Source: Talpa occidentalis (Eukaryota > Chordata > Mammalia > Eulipotyphla > Talpidae). Taken from it: DNA of 64,000 nucleotides. The notes under the pieces are model-generated. The model ran no database searches. It saw only the letters and a program-made list of their open reading frames with translations, and was not told the DNA's origin. The translations under genes were made by a program, and so were the position numbers. Below are positions 34,701-40,393 of this stretch, piece after piece; position 1 is the stretch's first letter; each line of letters opens with the position of its first letter. The stretch spans positions 47,485,013-47,549,012 of the forward strand of contig NW_023601754.1 in the NCBI RefSeq assembly GCF_014898055.3, given 5' to 3'.

Positions 34701-37700
34701 AGTTCCCGCCCGAGAATTCTTTTCGCCATGTTTGCCTTGTTCAAATGAACGGCGGGGCCTCTCCCGACCGCTCCCAGCCGATTCTGGTAACAATGACAGT
34801 AATTGCTGCTATTACAGCTGCCGTATGGGGGGGCCACAACAGACGCTCCTTCACCCCCTTCCATTAGCGGACCTTACTCCCGTTTCAGGGAGGGGAGTGG
34901 AGCCCCAGACAGGGGAAGGCCTCTTTTGGGGGACCCTGGTCTATCTGGGGTGGGGATCCTTCCCTCTCTGCCGCTTGCAGGCCTTGAGTCTGCCCATGTT
35001 GGGGAGCAGGAGAGACAGAAGCGGGAGGGCGGAGGGGGATGAACGTGGAGCAGACTGCTCCCTGCCACAGGCACCTGCACCGGCAGGACCGGCAGGAGGG
35101 CCGCAGCTGTCTGAAAGCCTTCCTGGGGGAGAAGGGGGTGCTGCCGGCTCAGCGGCAGGCCACGGGCCTCATTCTCTCAAGTCCCCACGCCACCCCAAAA
35201 AGGACAGGGAGCCGCACTGGGGAGACAGAAGCCCGGAGGGATCTGACCGGCCTTGGGTGGCCTTGAGCACAGGGGGCCACCAGGCCGGGGCCCCAGCCTT
35301 CCCAACGCAAGTGGCTGCCACAGCCTGGCTGGGGTGAGACACAAACCCCTGAGCCCGACTGTGTCTCCACTGGGACCTCGAGAACCAGGGAGCCTGGAAC
35401 AGCTAAAACTCGCCAACGCTCTTGTCCCCTCGGGGGAGGGGGCCGTGGATGGGCTCTCCTCTGTCCCCCCAGCCTGCCCGTCACTGTTATGAGCGGGGAC
35501 CCGGGAGGTGAGGACCCCCCTCTGAAGACAGTGCTGACTCTGCCCCAACGTCCTTCTCCTGCTGGCCATGCCCGCATGACTGGCCTGTCCCCATCCCAGC
35601 CCACGTCCAGACCCAGGGCCCACGTCCAGACCAGGCTCCCCGGGGACCTAGACTCCCCCCGAGACCCAGGACAGCCCCTGATGGTGGGTCTGTCTGTCCT
35701 GCACACCACTTTGTCCTCAGCTCCCTGCGCACTGAGTGGATGCATGCATGAAGGGGGCGCTGGGGCAGAGATGGCGCGCGAACTGAACCTACCTTGTTGT
35801 AGAGGGCGCAGATGTGCAGGGCCGTGTTCCCCGAGGCGTTCTGGGCGCCGGGCTCAGCCCCGTAGAAGAGCAGGTGTTCCAGGTGCTGAGAGTGGCCCCG
35901 CTGGCAGGCCTGGGGAGCACGGGAGCCCAGGGGGCCGGGTCAGACCCTCTCAGCCACGCCCCTGCCTCAGCTCCTCCAGGAAGCATCCGCCCACCTCCCC
36001 TCCCGCTTTCCGCCCCCTTCCTACAAAGGGAGCACCCCTCACTCCAAGGCCGGGTGTCTGTGTGGCCCATCGAGAGGGCTCAGGGGCCTTGACCCACCTC
36101 AGGGGGATCAGGGCACCCAGTCCCCTGGCCCAAGCCCCCTGAGGATCCTCCTTGGGGGCCCATATGGCTCTCACCCCCTCTCTCTGAGGTCCCCGGCACC
36201 TGGCCCCGCAGCCCGCCGCCCAGCTCGGGTCCCGCAGTCGGGGTGCACCTGGTGGATCTCCTGCCAGCCGTTCTCGTCAGCGACACCCAGCTGGGCCCTG
36301 TTGTACAGCAGCAGCTCACAGCAGCGGGGGTCGCCCCCCACCATAGCCGTGTGGAACAGAGGGGTCAGCCCCCTGCGGTCCTTGTAGTTGGGGGAGCCCC
36401 CGAGGTCCAGGAGTGCCTGGAAGTGGGGGAAAGACAGCTGACAAGCCTGCAGGCACCGGCTTGCATAGAGACAACGGCCAGCAGCGCCAGGAGCCCGGGC
36501 CCCACACAGGCCACGGGCAGTCTCAGTCCTGCCTGGATGCCCTTGTGTGACCTTGAGGGGGACGAGTATCCCCACTTCCCCTGGGAAGGACTAGGGGCTG
36601 AAAGGATGCCTCCAGGATGCCTCCAGGACACCGATGCCCCTGCCCTGCCCCCTGCGAGGCTTCCCCTGGGTGACTGGAGGACCCAGTGGCTTCAAAGCAG
36701 AACCTGCCTGACCCAGAGCTCAGGGTCAGGATGCAGTCGGAGCCCTGGCCAGGCAGATGTTAACAGGGCCCCAAAGACGGAGCATGGAAGGAGGTCTGGA
36801 AAGGGCAAATTGGGGTGAAGGCAAGTGGGTCCAGCCTACTGAGCTGGGGGGCCCACTCAGGGGCCGACTCTGGGTGCAGAAGGCTGGGGTGCCGAGCAGT
36901 ACGGGAGGGACAGTGCTCATGGAGGACAGCCTCTCTGTGCATGACGGAACAGCTAGGGCCCCAACGTGGGTGTTAGGGTGAGCGTGGGGAGTCTTTGCTT
37001 TTCCTCAGTTTAATCCCCTGTGACACCAACAGCCCCGTGTGGCTGCTGGCTGCTGGCTGGGCTGGACGCTGGAATGCAGCGGGGGCTGGGGCTGGGGTGA
37101 GTGCCTGGGGGTGGGGGTGGGGGGGTGAGGAGCTGCTGGCTCCAGGGCTGTGGGATCCCAAGGCTGTGGGGCCCCAGAGCTGTGGGGCCCTACAGCTGTG
37201 AAGCCCAGGGCTGTGGGGCACCTGCTGCCTCTCCCGGTGGCTGGCACCTGACTCCCTTTAGGTTCTTCCAGAGGGAGTTGGAGAAGGGGTGGGCAGAGTC
37301 TCAGTCTCTGAGAATGGGGGTGTTAATCCACAGCTGTGGATCTTTGGGGGCTGCCCAGCCCGATGTGAGTGCAAGGTGGAGTCTAGGCCTCGGGCAGCAG
37401 GCTGTAAGTCTTAAAACGCCCAGTGTGAACCAACGCCAGGTGTGTAGTCTGTGGGTTACAGGGCTTATGTGTCAGGGAAGACACGTTGCAGGCACTGTGC
37501 TGGGGAGCAGGGGGAGGGCCCTGGAGGGTGGGGGTGCATGAGGGCCGCTGTCTAGGGGCTGCTTTCAGGGTATGTGCAGGTGGGCATACCTAGGGTGCAA
37601 CAAGGGGCTCTCTGGATATTTAAGGGGCCCAAGGAGGGTCCCTGGCTCCGGAGGCGAGCGGGAAGGCTGAGCTAGCTGGGGCGGGAAGTTCCGGTCATCG

Positions 37701-40350
37701 GGACAGGAGTGAGGGCAGGAGAAGGGTCTCGGGGACAGTCACTGGAGCTGACCAGGGGCCACAATCGTGGGGCTCCTGAGGGTCTCGGCCCAGGGGAGGG
37801 AGCGGCAGTGGTGGCCATGTATCTGCATCCATAGACGGGTCTCGTCTCATCTCGGGGGCGTGAAAAGGGGCTATTTTAACAAAAACCAAAGAACTGGGGT
37901 TTGAAAAAGAGCAACAGGGAAACACGAGAAGCGTCTGAGGACAGAGCAGGGGCGACATCCTTGCGTGGACATGGCAGGGGCATCTAGGAGGGTCCCAGGG
38001 CAGGGTGGGGCAACGGGAGAAGGAGGGTGGAGGAGGGTGGAGGAAGGCACTCCTGGGGGTGCGGCCGGGTGGCGGGAAGCCAGCCACTGGGTCTCCGAGC
38101 TGCGGGGGGCCCGGAGGCACGGCTCACCGTGAGGGCCAGGCAGTGCCGGGCGCAGGCGGCCTTGTGCAGGGCGGTCATGCCGTCCCGGGCCCGGAAGTCG
38201 ATGTGCGCGCCGCCCAGGCACAGCGTCCGGATCACCTCCACGGAGCCTTCCGTCTGGGCAGCCAGCGTCAGGGGGGTCTCTGGGGCGGGAGAGGCTGGTC
38301 ATGCACGCCTTGGGACTTGGCTCCCCAGCTCTCCCAGAGCTCCCGGGCCCCCGCCTACCTCCTGAGTCGGAGTCATGATAATTGGGGTCCAGCCCCTTGT
38401 CCAGCAGCCGTGCCACCTTGTCAGACGTCCCGAGCTGCACGTACTCCAGGAATCTCTTCAGCCCCGTCTGGGCAGGGACAAGAGAGACAAGTCAGGCCGG
38501 GGGGACAGCGGGGTAGAAAATGGCCCTGCCATCCCGTCATGGCTGGCCTGGGGGGGTCTGTCCATCGCTTCGAGGTTCTCGTTCATGGCGTCCATCTTTT
38601 ACCCCTGTGGTTTCAGGCGCAACGAGTAACCCGTGCAAAAGTTACGAATGACGGTGTTCATTCACATTTGGGGGGTGCTGAGTCTTTCACATTCAGCATG
38701 GCGGCTGGGTGGGGACCCACCACCCTGGGGGGTCATACTGGCTGGTGGCTCCAGCAGGGGGTGGAGACAGGTCTGGAGGGGTGGAAGAGTGGGGGGAAGA
38801 GCAAGACCAGGCCGTGGTGGGGTGGGGGCTGGGGATGAGGAGGTCCAGAAGGCTTTCTCCCCAAGTGCCCAGAATCCTTCGCCCCCAAGGATGCAGAGTT
38901 TGCAGACTGGATAGCAAGGTCCCAAGAGGACATGGGGGTGGGGCCATCCCTGGATGCGGGTGAGATTTAGGCTATGGGATCGAGGAGCCCCAGCCCCTCC
39001 GTAGCACAAGGGGAATCACAGTCACAGGCCATGGGAGGGGCAGCAGAGAGTTCTGAGTGGACAGCGGGACCCAGGAGATGAGAAAGTAGCCTCCGAGGAT
39101 GAAGGAAGAGGGAGCCGGGTGAAAGTGGTGCGGGCCTGGGTAGAGAAACGGGGGGCGAGGGGCGACAGGGACAGTTAGGAGGGGCCAGGTGCAGTTAGCG
39201 CAGCATGTCCCAGACATGACACAGCACATTCGGGGACCCTGAACAAGGAAGCGGAACATGAGGACGCTGGGCCGTGGTGGGAGAGGAGGTGGCAGGTGGG
39301 GTTCTGGGGCTGGCATCCCAGGAGTGGGTGCCATGGGGCGGGGTGGGGGGCGGTGGCGAGCATGGCAGGGGGCTCACCTTCGTGTGCAGCTTTGCCAGCT
39401 GCTTCTCATCCAGGTTGGTCTGTTTGTAAACGCGGGTCTTGTAGCGAAACTGAGGCCCGGGCCGGGATGAGCGGACACAGAAGCACAGAGTCAGGGGCCT
39501 GGGAGGAGGCTGGGGTACGGGCTGGGGCCAGCTCACGGTCGGGGTAGAGAGGACCCTGAATCCTGACTGGCTGGGTGGGGGATCCTGGGCCGAGACCTGC
39601 CCGGTTTGCCGTGCCTTGCCCAGTGGGCAGCACTGACCCTGACTGGGGGTCTGGAGGCGGCCCCTGGGTCCTCCCTCCTTGGGGTCTGGACTGGGAGAGC
39701 GGGCAGGGATAGACGCGTGTGGGGACAGGCTGCCGCAGGCCTCACCTCCAGGTAGGGCACCCCCTTCTCGAAGGACTGGGGGTACTCCCGCAGCAGGCGC
39801 TCCTCCTCCAGGAAGTTGGCGTCGCGGCCCGAGGTGGCGGGCTGGAACAGGCCATAGTTGAGCACGTCCTGCAGGCTCTCGCTCAGGGCGCAGAGCACCT
39901 GCTGCTTGGCCGTCCAGATGGTGGCATCGGGGTTGAAGCGCAGGCATTTCTGGGGGGGAGGGGACAGGGAGGAGCCTGAGGGGGCTGGGGATGAAGGTGG
40001 GGGTGACTCTGGGACAAGTGGGCATCTCAGGAGGCACCCAGGACCTGGACGCGGCGCCCAGGCGCAGGGCCCCCCAGGCTGGGGCGCCCACTCACTGTCT
40101 GGTGCAGGTCGGGGATGCCGATCCTGAAGACCATCATGCTGAAGTGGGCGTCGTCCGGGACAGACATGGAGCGGCCCTGGAGGCCTCGGATGGAGGCCAG
40201 GCTACCAGGTGTCCCGCTGCCCCGGCCCCGGGTCCCCCGGAGGCCTCTCCCTGGCCCGTCTGGGGAGCTGTCGGACTCCGAGCCGCCCTCGGGACACTCG
40301 CTGGCGCTGTGTCGCTCCTCGTCCTCGCTTGTGGCGGGGCTGTGGGTCAT
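1015..40350 (-). CDS. SHANK1: SHANK1, postsynaptic density scaffold (whole coding region, 23 coding exons)
   Basis: Master scaffold of excitatory synapses, linking GKAP/SAPAP-PSD95 (through PDZ), Homer (through PPxxF) and the actin machinery, and self-assembling through SAM. Coding exons, 5' to 3': 40350-40096, 39949-39746, 39449-39378, 38467-38359, 38279-38128, 36416-36249, 35909-35793, 32072-31995, 31820-31754, 31489-31159, 30322-30129, 27649-27536, 27389-27314, 26857-26831, 20311-20229, 20002-19878, 19429-19294, 19029-18949, 18200-18132, 17783-17665, 8291-8195, 6689-3626, 1717-1015. Every junction is GT-AG on the minus strand and the phases join without conflict, giving about 2147 codons (the human protein is about 2160 residues). 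Order of domains: SPN, ankyrin repeats, SH3, PDZ, proline-rich region, SAM. Six 1-base deficits in exon 6689-3626 break the literal reading frame (see findings). Identification rests on near-identity to remembered human/rat SHANK1 across all domains; PDZ, SH3 and microexon sequences rule out SHANK2 and SHANK3. Confidence 0.97.
1718..3625 (-). other. SHANK1: SHANK1 intron before SAM exon
   Basis: No coding potential that fits the gene. It holds a MIR at about 1950-2165, purine-rich GA tracts (about 1770-1930 and 2265-2350) and otherwise GC-rich unique DNA. The donor is GTGAG at 3625-3621. Confidence 0.8.
1950..2165 (+). repeat. MIR SINE remnant
   Basis: It follows the MIR consensus in order: TGCCAGGCATGGTTCTAAG, then a degraded centre, then ACACAGCCAGGAAGTGGCAGAGCC. 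It is old and divergent. Confidence 0.8.
3626..6689 (-). CDS. SHANK1: SHANK1 giant proline-rich exon (six apparent -1 frameshifts)
   Basis: 3064-nt exon. The acceptor AG is at 6691-6690 and the donor after 3626. It starts by completing Gly, then AAEDDRPYLAPPAMKFSRSL, and ends RTSSLQRQ plus AG. It encodes the disordered scaffold region: a His-rich tract (about 6312-6378), the basic MYVPARSGRGRKGP segment (6080), the SKSIDEGMFSAEPYLR serine-rich motif (about 5540-5490) and the Homer ligand PPLEF (4686-4672). The literal reading breaks at six C runs: 6303-6311, 6259-6263, 4790-4792, about 4455-4459, about 4416-4437 and 4166-4170. Each needs one extra base to recover the conserved protein. The total loss is 6, so the frame is right again at the 3' end. 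The exon is extremely GC- and CpG-rich. I treat the gene as functional. Confidence 0.93.
7390..7920 (+). repeat. L2 LINE 3' end
   Basis: Typical L2 features in order: 'CCTTTGCACGTCTATG', 'AATGCTTTACC', then AAATACCCAGCACACGGGAG, GTGCTCAAATGA and a GAATGAATGA terminus. Confidence 0.7.
7975..8095 (+). repeat. MIR tail
   Basis: GGCCCAGAGAGGTGCAGCAA followed by CCAGGTCACACAGCAGGA is the MIR core and 3' part. Confidence 0.7.
8195..8291 (-). CDS. SHANK1: SHANK1 exon after the PDZ linker
   Basis: 97-nt exon: acceptor AG at 8293-8292, donor GTATGT. Encodes SSFDPHHRSQPSYERPSYLP...LMLRQKSI plus the first base of Gly. Joins in frame to GAAEDD of the giant exon and matches SHANK1 exactly in order. Confidence 0.96.
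9770..10055 (+). repeat. tRNA-derived SINE
   Basis: Head CCTCCCTGGTGGCCTAGG with a Pol III A box and a B box (GTTCGATCCC near 9828). The shared body follows (GCGCAGCAGACCTCTCCTGTC, CTCAGCAGTGTACTTCAGT, TCTCTGGTGAATCCTCTCAC), then an A-rich tail. Confidence 0.9.
11395..11678 (+). repeat. tRNA-derived SINE with target-site duplication
   Basis: Same family. It is flanked by ATGAATAAACTCCT (11381-11394) and ATGAGTAAACTCCT (11679-11692), a 14-bp duplication with one mismatch. Confidence 0.92.
13391..13680 (+). repeat. GC-rich minisatellite
   Basis: Degenerate tandem copies, roughly 24-28 bp, of GGGGCGGGGCCAGAGGGACA with variants. Many GC boxes (GGGGCGGGGC). Unit length varies by small insertions. 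Confidence 0.9.
13840..14000. promoter_or_regulatory. Intronic CpG cluster with CCAAT and CRE-like sites
   Basis: Locally CpG-rich, with CCAATCAGAGCG near 13932 and TGGCGTCACC near 13955 (a CRE/ATF half-site). It sits just 3' of the GC-box minisatellite. No associated coding sequence is seen, so promoter function is inference only. Confidence 0.35.
15353..15380 (+). repeat. (GAAT)n microsatellite
   Basis: About six copies of GAAT/TGAA in a row, possibly the end of an L2. Confidence 0.85.
15699..15954 (+). repeat. tRNA-derived SINE
   Basis: GGGCCTCTCTGGAGGCACAG head, the family body, and a TATAAATAAATAAAATAAAATC tail region. It is flanked by similar AAAGACCTTA / AAAGATCTTA, a likely decayed duplication. 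Confidence 0.88.
16672..16751 (+). repeat. Five-copy 16-bp tandem repeat
   Basis: Five contiguous 16-bp units, most of the form RTGAGCGCCNCCAGAA: 16672, 16688, 16704, 16720, 16736. The third and fifth are the most diverged. A short 11-bp duplication of CCATGGCGCTA follows at about 16760-16781. Confidence 0.85.
17665..17783 (-). CDS. SHANK1: SHANK1 exon (KLDEILAAAQQTIS)
   Basis: 119 nt: acceptor AG at 17785-17784, donor GTAGGC. Starts with the last two bases of Asn and encodes KLDEILAAAQQTISASESP ... KGFFATE. The LDEILAAAQ segment is shared by all SHANK proteins. Confidence 0.97.
18132..18200 (-). CDS. SHANK1: SHANK1 exon (YEQQP...VYQMAL)
   Basis: 69 nt: acceptor AG at 18202-18201, donor GTAAGC. 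Encodes YEQQPPPVPSMEKKRTVYQM then AL with split codons at both ends. Joins either directly to the LEEM exon or through the 24-nt microexon. Confidence 0.97.
18403..18426 (-). CDS. SHANK1: SHANK1 alternative 24-nt microexon (VSPWKKKS)
   Basis: Acceptor TAG at 18429-18427, donor GTGAGT at 18402-18397. The 24 nt insert eight residues, V-S-P-W-K-K-K-S, between LEEM and EYEQQ without changing frame: the G of the upstream exon makes GTC, and the final G completes GAG. I remember a closely similar VSPWKKK insertion in rat Shank1, which supports a genuine alternative exon. Upstream, ACTGCC places a UGC about 19 nt before the splice site, as in SRRM4-dependent neural microexons. Confidence 0.85.
18949..19029 (-). 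CDS. SHANK1: SHANK1 exon after PDZ (PPAISLRSKSMTSELEEM)
   Basis: 81 nt: acceptor AG at 19031-19030, donor GTGAGC. Completes Ala, then PQQAKRLPPPAISLRSKSM and TSELEEM. The LRSKSMT stretch is conserved through the SHANK family. Confidence 0.97.
19294..19429 (-). CDS. SHANK1: SHANK1 PDZ exon 3
   Basis: 136 nt: acceptor AG at 19431-19430, donor GTGCGC. Encodes VNGQNVVKVGHRQVVNMIRQ through MVTRHPDMDEAVHKK. It holds PDZ helix B, where the His of VGHRQVV is the class I selector, and the last strands. Confidence 0.97.
19878..20002 (-). CDS. SHANK1: SHANK1 PDZ exon 2
   Basis: 125 nt: acceptor AG at 20004-20003, donor GTGAGC. Encodes QTPIEEFTPTPAFPALQYLE then SVDEGGVAWRAGLRMGDFLI E. It includes the SHANK-type long beta2-beta3 loop and GLRMGDFLIEVNG. 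Confidence 0.97.
20229..20311 (-). CDS. SHANK1: SHANK1 PDZ exon 1
   Basis: 83 nt: acceptor AG at 20313-20312, donor GTGAGT. Encodes DYIIKEKTVLLQKKDSEGFG then FVLRGAK. GFGF is the carboxylate-binding loop. It can receive an upstream AG from the 26831 microexon, the 27314 exon or the alternative first exon; all give Ser-Asp-Tyr. Confidence 0.97.
22270..22500 (+). repeat. MIR remnant
   Basis: CACATGCCAAGAAGC, GAGGCAGTTAACTCACTGCC, GGCTGAGCCACCCGCCTGAG then GTCACCCAGCGAGGG follow the MIR order. Confidence 0.6.
22590..22770 (+). repeat. MIR
   Basis: CAAGAGCCAGACACCAGTGC ... AGCTGAGGAAACTGAGGCAC ... CACACAGCAGCAAAGTGGCA is a clear MIR core and tail. Confidence 0.8.
24125..24156 (+). repeat. Imperfect (CA)n microsatellite
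   Basis: CACA run interrupted by CGCG/CG dinucleotides. Confidence 0.9.
24868..25007 (-). CDS. SHANK1: SHANK1 alternative first exon (PDZ-start isoform)
   Basis: The ATG at 25007-25005 opens MALSAVGGGAAFGVGPGGGS and runs 46 codons plus AG to a GTAACC donor at 24867. Spliced to 20311, it gives ...WYIYS-DYIIKEK in frame. The product would lack the SPN, ankyrin and SH3 regions and begin with a Gly/Pro-rich leader. It lies in its own CpG island. N-terminally shorter SHANK1 isoforms are described in mammals; I infer that this exon is one of their starts. Confidence 0.8.
25280..25300 (+). promoter_or_regulatory. REST/NRSF silencer element (RE1)
   Basis: CTCAGCACCGCGGACAGCGC plus C matches all 17 positions of the RE1 consensus NTYAGMRCCNNRGMSAG and keeps the usual CGCC end. 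It lies 273 bp upstream of the alternative ATG, so it is placed to keep this promoter silent outside neurons. Confidence 0.8.
25900..26830 (-). other. SHANK1: SHANK1 intron segment
   Basis: Between the internal CpG island and the 27-nt microexon. CA- and C-rich, with no repeat or exon recognised. Confidence 0.6.
26831..26857 (-). CDS. SHANK1: SHANK1 27-nt microexon (LMDGIGPGS)
   Basis: Acceptor AG at 26859-26858, donor GTGAGA at 26830. Encodes Leu-Met-Asp-Gly-Ile-Gly-Pro-Gly plus a split Ser, inserted between SFDAP(S) and DYIIKEK, between SH3 and PDZ. Being 27 nt, it can be skipped without changing frame. It matches the known SHANK1 protein. ACTTGCTTCTGAAG upstream puts a UGC about 12 nt from the splice site. 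Confidence 0.93.
27314..27389 (-). CDS. SHANK1: SHANK1 exon after SH3
   Basis: 76 nt: acceptor AG at 27391-27390, donor GTAAAT. Encodes SRSDKAKRLFRHYTVGSYDS then FDAP. KRLFRHYTVGSYDSF is conserved among SHANKs. Confidence 0.97.
27536..27649 (-). CDS. SHANK1: SHANK1 SH3 exon 2
   Basis: 114 nt: acceptor AG at 27651-27650, donor GTGAGG. Encodes (V)LSIGEGGFWEGQVKGRVGWF then PSDCLEEVANRSQEGKQ. GFWEG and GWFPSDC are the second half of the SH3 fold. Confidence 0.97.
27650..30128 (-). other. SHANK1: SHANK1 intron inside SH3
   Basis: GC-rich unique DNA with MIR-like remnants at about 28175-28250 and 29520-29570. No exon or young transposon seen. Confidence 0.65.
30129..30322 (-). CDS. SHANK1: SHANK1 SH3 exon 1
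   Basis: 194 nt: acceptor AG at 30324-30323, donor GTAAGC. A Gly/Ser/Arg-rich linker leads into KLYSAVPGRSFMAVKSYQAQ and AEGEISLSKGEKIK, the start of the SH3 fold. SHANK SH3 domains lack part of the usual proline-binding aromatic set. Confidence 0.97.
30323..31158 (-). other. SHANK1: SHANK1 intron
   Basis: GC-rich and repeat-poor. No feature recognised beyond the splice sites. Confidence 0.65.
31159..31489 (-). CDS. SHANK1: SHANK1 exon linking ankyrin repeats to SH3
   Basis: 331 nt: acceptor AG at 31491-31490, donor GTAGGG. Encodes VPFQESPKYAARRRGPP then a Ser/Pro/Arg-rich linker with LLRANSDTSMALPDWMVF and SPRGARARSPSRGRHPEE. Disordered, with many possible phosphosites. Confidence 0.97.
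31754..31820 (-). CDS. SHANK1: SHANK1 last ankyrin exon
   Basis: 67 nt: acceptor AG at 31822-31821, donor GTAAGC. Encodes VAVIAGNFELGELIRNHREQ DV, the capping ankyrin segment. Confidence 0.97.
31995..32072 (-). CDS. SHANK1: SHANK1 ankyrin exon
   Basis: 78 nt: acceptor AG at 32074-32073. Encodes ETCARILLYRGASKDVKNNN then GQTPFQ. The donor is CAG|GTCTGG, a weak match to consensus at +3 to +5. Phase and protein order leave no better choice. Confidence 0.95.
32073..35792 (-). other. SHANK1: SHANK1 intron inside the ankyrin region
   Basis: 3.7 kb with L2 (about 32900-33260) and MIR/L2 remnants (about 32650-32830, 33280-33790, 33990-34170, 34330-34430). No young SINE and no extra exon recognised. 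Confidence 0.7.
32900..33260 (+). repeat. L2 LINE 3' part
   Basis: GCTCCCTCTGCTTGGAATTC, GCTCAAATGCCATCTTTTCT and GAGAAGGCCTCACCAACCAC are classic L2 words in the right order. Confidence 0.8.
35793..35909 (-). CDS. SHANK1: SHANK1 ankyrin exon
   Basis: 117 nt (39 codons), phase 0 at both ends: acceptor AG at 35911-35910, donor GTAGGT. Encodes ACQRGHSQHLEHLLFYGAEP and GAQNASGNTALHICALYNK. The TALHICA motif is a canonical ankyrin helix start. Confidence 0.97.
36249..36416 (-). CDS. SHANK1: SHANK1 ankyrin exon
   Basis: 168 nt (56 codons), phase 0 at both ends: acceptor AG at 36418-36417, donor GTGCAC. Encodes ALLDLGGSPNYKDRRGLTPL, FHTAMVGGDPRCCELLLYNR and AQLGVADENGWQEIHQ. Two ankyrin units are visible from RGLTPLFHTA and NGWQEIHQA. 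Confidence 0.97.
36417..38127 (-). other. SHANK1: SHANK1 intron inside the ankyrin region
   Basis: Mostly unique GC-rich DNA. A short tandem repeat of GGCTGTGGGGCCCCAGA-like units lies at 37137-37215. Confidence 0.65.
37137..37215 (+). repeat. Short GC-rich tandem repeat
   Basis: About five imperfect copies of (G/A)GCTGTGGGGCCC, 14-18 bp apart. Confidence 0.75.
38128..38279 (-). CDS. SHANK1: SHANK1 ankyrin exon
   Basis: 152 nt: acceptor AG at 38281-38280, donor GTGAGC. Completes Glu, then TPLTLAAQTEGSVEVIRTLC, LGGAHIDFRARDGMTALHKA and ACARHCLALT. Two ankyrin repeat units. Confidence 0.97.
38359..38467 (-). CDS. SHANK1: SHANK1 first ankyrin exon
   Basis: 109 nt: acceptor AG at 38469-38468, donor GTAGGC. 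Encodes TGLKRFLEYVQLGTSDKVAR and LLDKGLDPNYHDSDSG. Links the SPN region to the ankyrin array. Confidence 0.97.
38468..39377 (-). other. SHANK1: SHANK1 intron
   Basis: About 0.9 kb of G-rich plus strand with no recognised repeat or exon. Confidence 0.6.
39378..39449 (-). CDS. SHANK1: SHANK1 SPN exon
   Basis: 72 nt, phase 0: acceptor AG at 39451-39450, donor GTGAGC. Encodes FRYKTRVYKQTNLDEKQLAK LHTK. The SPN domain has a Ras-association/ubiquitin-like fold and binds Rap/Ras GTPases in the family. Confidence 0.97.
39746..39949 (-). CDS. SHANK1: SHANK1 SPN exon
   Basis: 204 nt, phase 0 at both ends: acceptor AG at 39951-39950, donor GTGAGG. Encodes KCLRFNPDATIWTAKQQVLC, ALSESLQDVLNYGLFQPATS and GRDANFLEEERLLREYPQSF EKGVPYLE. 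Confidence 0.97.
40096..40350 (-). CDS. SHANK1: SHANK1 first coding exon (full-length isoform)
   Basis: The ATG at 40350-40348 opens MTHSPATSEDEERHSASECP. 85 codons to the GTGAGT donor at 40095, including GRSMSVPDDAHFSMMVFRIG IPDLHQT. The exon continues as 5' UTR to 40393, where CCCCGCAG is the acceptor. The start is chosen because it matches the known SHANK1 N-terminus. Confidence 0.96.
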
Positions 40351-40393
40351 CGTGGGGCCACGGGGCGACGGGGGACGGCAGCATCACAGGCGG